Assembly (NCBI GenBank): GCA_028291545.1
Contig: JAQGHR010000020.1
Span: 1-59,092, forward strand
Reading direction: 5' to 3'
Length of the DNA: 59,092 bases
DNA from: Planctomycetota bacterium
GTDB lineage: Bacteria > Planctomycetota > Planctomycetia > Isosphaerales > Isosphaeraceae
This document shows positions 54,095 through 59,092 of the stretch, in pieces. The first letter of the stretch is position 1; each line of letters opens with the position of its first letter. Under the pieces are notes generated by a model. That model did not search any database. It saw nothing but the letters and a program-made list of their open reading frames with translations, and was not told where the DNA came from. A program made the translations under genes and the position numbers.

Positions 54095-55087
54095 ATGGAT
54101 CGTCCCTCGCTGTCCGTGGTCATTCCGTGCTACAACGAGCAAGACGTGCTCGCGGAATTGTACCGCCGACTCTCGGACGTCCTGCGAGACTACGGGAAAT
54201 CCTGCGAGGTGGTCGTCGTTAACGACGGGTCGAAGGATCGGACCTGGGCGATTCTGATGGAGATGGCTGCCCAGGATCCGCGAATCGTCGCCGTCAACCT
54301 CTCGAAGAACCACGGCCATCAGCTCGCGCTGACAGCCGGCTTGACGGTCTGTCGCGGAGAGCGAATCCTGATCCTTGATGCCGATCTCCAGGACCCGCCC
54401 GAGCTGCTGCCTCAGATGACGGCAATCATGGACGGGGGCGCGGACGTGGTCTACGGCCAGCGGCGGCATCGGGACGGGGAGACCGCGACCAAGTTAATCA
54501 CGGCAACCCTTTTCTATCGGCTGATGGCAAAGCTAACCGACGTCCCAATCCCTCAGGACACGGGCGACTTCCGATTGATGAGCCGGCGAGCCCTCGACGT
54601 CCTTCTGGCGATGCCGGAACGGCATCGGTTCCTCCGAGGGATGGTAAGCTGGATCGGCTTCCGTCAGGCCCCCCTGCTCTACGATCGACACGCTCGATTC
54701 GCCGGGACGACCAAGTATCCGACGAGGAAGATGATCCGGTTCGCGTTGGACGCCGTCACAGCGTTCTCGGTCAAGCCGCTGGCGCTGGCAAGTTACGTTG
54801 GCATGATTTCCGGAGTGTTCGCGCTGCTCTTGCTCGGATACTCCCTGGGCTCCTGGCTCGGGCTGTTCGGTGGCAAGCTCGAGCGCGGCTGGACGAGCCT
54901 GATGTCCGTCATGGCACTGCTCGGGAGCGTGCAGTTGATGGTGCTCGGCATCATCGGTGAGTACCTGGGGCGACTCTACGAACAGGCCAAGGGTCGCCCG
55001 CTGTTTATCATCGAGCAGATCGTCAGGTCCGATGCCGATGAGTCAAAGAACGGTGAGATTGCCAGACCGCAAGACGTGATCCGGTAG
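54095..55087 (+). CDS. GT2 glycosyltransferase, polyprenyl-phosphate type (GtrB-like)
   Basis: A 330-residue enzyme from ATG 54095, with GGAG 9 bases upstream; the upstream TTG at 54071 is less likely. The GT-A domain has LSVVIPCYNEQDVLAEL, VVVNDGSKDRTW, NHGHQLALTAGL, ILDADLQDPPELLPQM with the metal-binding DADLQD, and GDFRLMSRRALDVL. Two C-terminal membrane helices are at about 225-250 (LASYVGMISGVFALLLLGYSLG) and 262-290. It most likely charges undecaprenyl phosphate with a sugar such as glucose. It has no partner flippase next to it, unlike the paralogue at 10785. It ends 13 bases before the convergent ABC ATPase. Confidence 0.9.
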   Translation: MDRPSLSVVIPCYNEQDVLAELYRRLSDVLRDYGKSCEVVVVNDGSKDRTWAILMEMAAQDPRIVAVNLSKNHGHQLALTAGLTVCRGERILILDADLQDPPELLPQMTAIMDGGADVVYGQRRHRDGETATKLITATLFYRLMAKLTDVPIPQDTGDFRLMSRRALDVLLAMPERHRFLRGMVSWIGFRQAPLLYDRHARFAGTTKYPTRKMIRFALDAVTAFSVKPLALASYVGMISGVFALLLLGYSLGSWLGLFGGKLERGWTSLMSVMALLGSVQLMVLGIIGEYLGRLYEQAKGRPLFIIEQIVRSDADESKNGEIARPQDVIR

Positions 55088-55100
55088 CATCAACCGTCTG

Positions 55101-56105
55101 CTAGGCCTTGGCCTTTCTTCGGCCTCGACGCGCCGGCTTGGACTCGGATTCCCCGTTTTCCTCGTTGTCACGAAGGTGGCGACCGGTCAAGGCGACGAAG
55201 ACATCTTCCAGGCTCACCTGGCGCGTGGTCAGACGGGCCAAGGGACGGTTTTCCACGGCCAGGCGATCGAGCAACGCGGGGATCGCGAGATGGGGTTCAC
55301 CGACCGTCAAGGCGAACGCATCCGCGTCGCAACGAGTGGCGGATACGGTGGGAAGATCCGCAAGGGTTGCCGGGTCGAGTGCCGGCCCGTCGCCCCCCAG
55401 GGCAAATTCGATGACGTGTTCGCCGCCGATTCGTGAAATTAGCGCGGCCGGTGATCCGAGCGCGATCACGCGGCCCTGATCGATGATGGCGACGCGATCA
55501 CACAGGCGCTCGGCCTCGTCCATGTAATGTGTCGTGAGAATCGTGGTTCGGCCCCGGCCCTGGAGGTCGCGGATCACATCCCAGAGTTGCCGGCGCGATT
55601 GCGGATCGAGGCCGGTCGTCGGCTCATCGAGGAAGAGCAATTCCGGGTCGCCGACGAGCGCAATCGCCACGGCCAGGCGTTGCCTCTGGCCTCCGGAGAG
55701 GGTCTCGATGAAGGCATCCGCCTTCGACTCCAGCGCCACCCGGGCAAGCACTTGCTCGGGCTCCAATCCCTGCCGGTAGAAGCTGCGGAAGAGACGCGCG
55801 ATCTCTCGGACCGTGGATTTCTCGGGGAACCTGGTCTCCTGGAGCGTCACGCCGATCCGCTCACGGATCTCGATCTCGTCCGCCGCCCAGTGTCGCCCCA
55901 GGACCTCCACCGAACCCGAGGTCGGTTTGGTCAGCCCTTCGAGGATCTCGACCGTCGTGGTCTTCCCCGCGCCATTGGGACCCAGCAGGCCGAAGCACTC
56001 TCCGACCGGAACCTCCAGCTCCAGGCCGTTCAGTGCAAGGACCGGACCATCCCGCCCGGGATATTGTTTATGAAGGTCTTTGACCCGGATTGCCCATTCG
56101 CCCAT
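55101..56105 (-). CDS. ABC transporter ATP-binding protein (CcmA/DrrA type)
   Basis: A 334-residue ATPase subunit. The start at ATG 56105 gives MGEWAIRVKDLHKQYPG, the normal beginning; the upstream frame is not used. Walker A is GLLGPNGAGKTTT, the signature is ETLSGGQRQRLAVAIALVGDP, Walker B is LLFLDEPTTGLDPQSRRQLW and the H-loop is ILTTHYMDEAERL. The last 100 residues form a DUF4162-like region and end in a very basic tail (SKPARRGRRKAKA). Such subunits drive export of drugs, lipids or polysaccharides. No permease gene adjoins it: the neighbour upstream is 296 bases away and encodes an AAA ATPase, so its partner is elsewhere. Confidence 0.93.
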   Translation of the reverse strand: MGEWAIRVKDLHKQYPGRDGPVLALNGLELEVPVGECFGLLGPNGAGKTTTVEILEGLTKPTSGSVEVLGRHWAADEIEIRERIGVTLQETRFPEKSTVREIARLFRSFYRQGLEPEQVLARVALESKADAFIETLSGGQRQRLAVAIALVGDPELLFLDEPTTGLDPQSRRQLWDVIRDLQGRGRTTILTTHYMDEAERLCDRVAIIDQGRVIALGSPAALISRIGGEHVIEFALGGDGPALDPATLADLPTVSATRCDADAFALTVGEPHLAIPALLDRLAVENRPLARLTTRQVSLEDVFVALTGRHLRDNEENGESESKPARRGRRKAKA

Positions 56106-56401
56106 CGGATCGCAGCCTCGTCGTGAGAATTCTTGTCCCGCATATCCCCCGCACGCTGAGCATCGCACGTGGTCAGGATAGATGCTTCAACCTACCAGGG
56201 CAAGACCGGAGAGCGAGAACGTGGATTCTCAACCGTATCTCTCCATGTCACTTAGGGACCGTTCTCCCGGACCGCTCAAGGCCGGGAGCGATCCGCTCCG
56301 ATAAGTGCTACGGTGGAGTCCCAAGGCCCTGGCCGACCGCGATCGCATGACGCGGCCGGGAGTCACGGAGTAGACGGCCAAAGGACGCGAAGGGGAGAGC
56401 G

Positions 56402-57577
56402 ATGGACCGAATCTTGTCCCCAACCGGAACTCGGAATACAGATTTCATGCTGCCAAGTCGCCGATCTGCGCTGTTGGCCTGTCGTGCCGCTGTTGGCGAA
56501 GGTGGGCCACTCTTGCTGACAGGTGCCGCGGGCGTAGGCAAGACCTGGCTTGCTCGCAGCCTGGCCGCGGAGTTGCCCCTCGCCTGGGTCTTCGTGGATA
56601 CGGCGACCGCGATGACGCCGAGCGACCTCCTCCGGTCCATCGCGCTGGGCCTTGGACAAGCCGTCGGCGAGCTGAGCGCCGGGTCGGCCCGGATCGTGCT
56701 GGCCGAGGCCCTCGCCCTGGCATCGGCCGACGGTAGGCAGACGGGGCTGATCCTGGAGGAAGCCCACGTCGCATCCGACGAGATCCTGGAGGAAGTGCGT
56801 CTCCTGTCCAACAGGATTGGCCAACCGGGCGGCCTTGCCGCGATCGTGATTTCCGGTCAGACCCCCCTGGCTCGACGATTCGATTCGCAAAAGCTGAGTT
56901 CGTTGGAGTCGCGACTCGCCGCGAGAGTCCATCTTCTCCCGCTCGATGTCGACGAGGCCTCGCGCTTGCTTTCCGAGGTCCTACCAGACCGCTCGATAGA
57001 TCCGGAGCAAGTCGAGTCCTGGCATGCGGAGACGCTGGGGAATCCGAGGCGATTGATCCGCAGTGCCGGTCGCCGTACGGCCGAGTTGCATCGCGCCCCT
57101 TCGCCGATCCCGATCGGCCAGCCGCTCGCTTCGGAGACAGCCCTGGATCGGCCGATGCCGTCGACTCAGCGATCGCCGGAACCCCTTGTACCGGCGAAAC
57201 CTCCGCTCCGCGAGGAAGACGGCCTGATCGAGGTCGGTTGGGACGCGGATTCGGATGTTGAGGTCGGCGAGGAATCTGTTGGGACAGTTGCCGTATCGGC
57301 GATCCGCCAAACATGCTTTCCCGGCGATGAGCCCATCGACGACCATTACGCGGCCCTTCAGGCCTGGGAAGAATGGTCGCGAAATCAGCGGCGAGGCGTG
57401 CCCGCCCACCATTCCGCCGAGAGTATCGAGCCCGATGAATCGGCGGAGGAATTCGATCTGGATGACAAGCCGAGTGAACTCGACGCGTTACCGGATGTCT
57501 GGGCGGACGGCGGTCAGTCGTTCGGGCCGTATGGTCAGCTCTTCTCGCGATTGAAGCCCCTCCGAGAGGCGGAATGA
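56402..57577 (+). CDS. AAA ATPase of the ExeA/general secretion type with acidic tail
   Basis: A 391-residue protein. The N-terminal 210 residues are an AAA/ExeA-like domain: the P-loop LLLTGAAGVGKTWLA (GAAGVGKT at 41-48), a Walker-B-like LILEEAH (116-122), then VISGQTPLARRF as sensor region. LHLLPLDVDEASRLLSEVL-like arginine-finger and lid region follow. The rest (215-391) is disordered and strongly acidic (GWDADSDVEVGEESVGTVAV, EPDESAEEFDLDDKPSE) with no transmembrane helix. ExeA-type proteins drive type II secretion or related assembly, but the usual partner with a membrane domain is not nearby. It could instead be a scaffold or regulator. It diverges from the ABC ATPase gene. Confidence 0.75.
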   Translation: MDRILSPTGTRNTDFMLPSRRSALLACRAAVGEGGPLLLTGAAGVGKTWLARSLAAELPLAWVFVDTATAMTPSDLLRSIALGLGQAVGELSAGSARIVLAEALALASADGRQTGLILEEAHVASDEILEEVRLLSNRIGQPGGLAAIVISGQTPLARRFDSQKLSSLESRLAARVHLLPLDVDEASRLLSEVLPDRSIDPEQVESWHAETLGNPRRLIRSAGRRTAELHRAPSPIPIGQPLASETALDRPMPSTQRSPEPLVPAKPPLREEDGLIEVGWDADSDVEVGEESVGTVAVSAIRQTCFPGDEPIDDHYAALQAWEEWSRNQRRGVPAHHSAESIEPDESAEEFDLDDKPSELDALPDVWADGGQSFGPYGQLFSRLKPLREAE

Positions 57578-58028
57578 TCGACGCGACGCGGGCGAATGAG
57601 CAGCGCCTCCCGTGAAACGCGTCAGTAGGCCGGCGATCCCGCGAAAAATGACTGGCGAGACCGACCGGGTCGTGCCGAAAGATCAAGACAGTGGCCCGCG
57701 GTCGTCCGACGAAGGGCACCGAGGGTCGCCGCCGTTCTCGACGAAGAGCAGGTGCTGCCGCGTTCCGTTACTGGTGCTCCCAGAGTCCCCTCCTTCCCGA
57801 GAGGGGCCGCAACGAAACGGCGGTGGACCCTGACCCATGCTCACCCTTTGGGGCGGCATGGGCCGGGCGCCTCCGAGAGGTGGCACCTGCTCCTCACCCA
57901 CCTCCCCCGACCCTCCCATTCGCCCGTCGAATGGCGACCATTTCGACCCCGTCTTGGCGCAAACCGGCGTCCTCGGTTACAACCTGTTTGTGACGGAGAC
58001 ACCATCGTTCGCCCGGTCGAGGGACATC
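57578..58028. other. 451-base intergenic region before the DPM1-like gene
   Basis: Several frames are open but are GC-driven and carry no familiar domain. A small hairpin is visible (CCCCTC at 57787-57792 with GAGGGG at 57801-57806, 8-base loop). The frame of the following GT2 gene is open from 57837, but its family-like start is the ATG at 58029 with GAGGGA upstream. No RNA gene is recognised. Confidence 0.45.
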
Positions 58029-58817
58029 ATGGACGTGTCAACCTTGCCGACTCGCTTGAGCAAGACTTACATCAATCAGCCTAGACTCCTGGTCTCACTG
58101 GCCACGTACAACGAAGCGGACAATATCCGGGACCTGGTGGAGGAGATTCACCAGTTCGCGCCGCATGCGACCGTACTGATCATCGACGACAATTCTCCCG
58201 ATGGGACAGGAGATATTGCCGATGACCTGAGGGCCAGCATGGAAGGCGTGGACGTGATCCACCGCTCGGGCAAGCTCGGCCTCGGCACCGCCATCCTCGC
58301 GGCAATGAAGTACGCGATCGACAATCGCTACGACTATTTCCTCAACATGGATGCCGACGGTAGCCACCCTCCCCGCTTCATCCCGGCCATCCTGGACGGG
58401 ATGCACGACACGGACGTCATGATCGGGTCGCGCTACGTCCCGGGCGGCGGCGTGGAGGGCGAGTTCAATCTGAAGCGGAAGTTCATGAGCACCGGCATTA
58501 ACATGTATGCTCGGATGTTCCTGGGTCTGAAAACCCGCGATAATAGCGGATCATTCCGGTGCTACCGGGTGTCGAAGTTGGCGGAAATGGATTTCGACCG
58601 GGTGCTGTCTCGGGGTTACTCCTTCATGGAGGAGATCCTGTTCTGGTGTCGTCAGGTGGGTTGCAGCTTCGGCGAGACGCCGATCGTGTTCGAGAATCGT
58701 CGCGCCGGCCTCTCGAAGATCAACAAGATGGAAGCGGTGAAGGCGCTCCAGATCATCGCCCAACTCGGCGTCGCACGCCTCTTCGGACGAGCCACGATGG
58801 GGCGAGCTGGGCGATAG
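58029..58817 (+). CDS. GT2 glycosyltransferase, polyprenol-phosphate mannosyltransferase (DPM1) type
   Basis: A 262-residue soluble GT-A enzyme without a membrane tail, like the single-domain DPM1 and mycobacterial Ppm1 catalytic domains. Motifs are LVSLATYNEADNIRDLVEEI, ILIIDDNSPDGTGDIAD, RSGKLGLGTAILAAMKYAI, the metal-binding NMDADGSHPPRFIP, and IGSRYVPGGGVEGEF. These define polyprenol-monophosphomannose synthases, which transfer mannose from GDP-mannose to a polyprenyl phosphate. The product would feed the GT-C-like enzymes in this window. The ATG at 58029 gives the natural N-terminus and lies after a GAGGGA site. Confidence 0.92.
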   Translation: MDVSTLPTRLSKTYINQPRLLVSLATYNEADNIRDLVEEIHQFAPHATVLIIDDNSPDGTGDIADDLRASMEGVDVIHRSGKLGLGTAILAAMKYAIDNRYDYFLNMDADGSHPPRFIPAILDGMHDTDVMIGSRYVPGGGVEGEFNLKRKFMSTGINMYARMFLGLKTRDNSGSFRCYRVSKLAEMDFDRVLSRGYSFMEEILFWCRQVGCSFGETPIVFENRRAGLSKINKMEAVKALQIIAQLGVARLFGRATMGRAGR

Positions 58818-59051
58818 ACAACGGACCCGCACCCGCGATTTCCGCGCTTATCCGGTGCCCCCCGGTCTGCGATGCTCGCGCTCGCATTTCGTCAGGCGGG
58901 GGATGCCATTTTCTCCCGCGGCCGCGCCCGCCCTCGCGGGCAATAAAAACTCCCCGAGTGGAATCGAAATTACTCCCTCCGGTCGTGCAGCCGCCGTTCC
59001 GGGTCGAGCCTTACGCCGCCAAGCAACCGGACGCGGCGTTTCCCGGAATTT

Positions 59052-59092
59052 GTAGGGTGGCGTCAGTCGCCGGAGGCGACGCAACCCACCAG
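59052..59092. repeat. REP-like palindrome at the window end
   Basis: GTAGGGTGGCGTC and GACGCAACCCACC form a near-perfect inverted repeat: GGGTGGCGTC (59055-59064) pairs with GACGCAACCC (59078-59087) apart from one mismatch, around a 13-base centre that itself contains GTCGCC-GGA-GGCGAC. Short elements that begin GTAGGGT and end ACCC are common as dispersed palindromes in several bacterial groups. It may continue past the window. Confidence 0.5.

Noticed and set aside
57691..57993. Frame starting MARGRPTKGTEG, considered as a small DNA-binding protein
   Set aside because: Only the first basic stretch looks protein-like. The rest is Pro/Ser-rich noise, and no conserved fold or ribosome site is visible.
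58925..58950. GCCCGC-CCTC-GCGGGC followed by AATAAAAAC, considered as a terminator for the DPM1-like gene
   Set aside because: The A run follows on the plus strand, so no U tract would form. It lies over 100 bases past the stop codon.
1..59092. Search for CRISPR arrays, rRNA, prophage or defence genes
   Set aside because: No regularly spaced direct repeats, ribosomal RNA sequence, phage structural gene or recognisable defence gene was seen in the sequence.

Overview
The window is high-GC bacterial DNA that looks like a planctomycete, probably family Isosphaeraceae. This placement is inferred from gene content, not from a marker gene. The pointers are a DUF1549/DUF1553 protein, a planctomycete-type cytochrome c/WD40 protein, a Tat-exported Gfo/Idh/MocA oxidoreductase, a fused membrane/spermidine-synthase protein, a secreted TlpA-like fusion, and many secreted or membrane proteins of unknown function. 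I call 42 protein genes, one weak small ORF, one broken transposase, one partial ORF at the left edge and one tRNA.

Layout. 1-1035: truncated, frameshifted IS3-family element. 1118-1292: tRNA-Leu(CAG) with its own promoter and terminator. 1293-9173: secreted protein, queC, OsmC protein, Tat oxidoreductase, large membrane protein, PI-PLC-like enzyme and a small acidic protein. 9217-12763 (minus): a three-gene unit of flippase-like protein, polyprenyl-phosphate glycosyltransferase and GT-C-like membrane transferase, together resembling a complete lipid-linked sugar pathway. 13151-23272 (plus): small protein, fused spermidine synthase, secreted hydrolase, POT transporter, S9 peptidase, DUF983 protein and formate-tetrahydrofolate ligase. 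23312-29704: zinc-ribbon M48 protease, SirB1-like protein, TlpA-fusion lipoprotein and MscL.

29683-40125 is rich in surface-glycan genes: a coupled sugar-phosphate transferase and GT2 (minus), a divergent GT2, then two large GT-C-like membrane proteins and a GT4, with an NTF2-like and an STN-like protein between them. 40215-46700 is a tight operon of a DUF1549/DUF1553 protein, DUF3052, cytochrome c/WD40 and a pre-peptidase-domain protein, three of whose junctions are very short or overlapping. 46803-58817 holds a secreted protein, another membrane protein with a convergent GT4, a TPR-like protein, an RluD-type pseudouridine synthase, a GtrB-like GT2, an ABC ATPase, an AAA ATPase and a DPM1-like GT2. 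The last 41 bases are a REP-like palindrome.

Overall this looks like ordinary chromosome with strong investment in cell-surface glycosylation: at least nine glycosyltransferase-type genes and several GT-C-like membrane proteins. There is no CRISPR array, rRNA, prophage or recognisable defence island. The best candidates for something undescribed are the lipid-linked sugar unit at 9217-12763, the four-gene cytochrome/PPC operon at 40215-46700, and the GT-C pair at 34871-38749. A recurring structural feature is a perfect inverted repeat shared between the ends of convergent genes, seen at four junctions.
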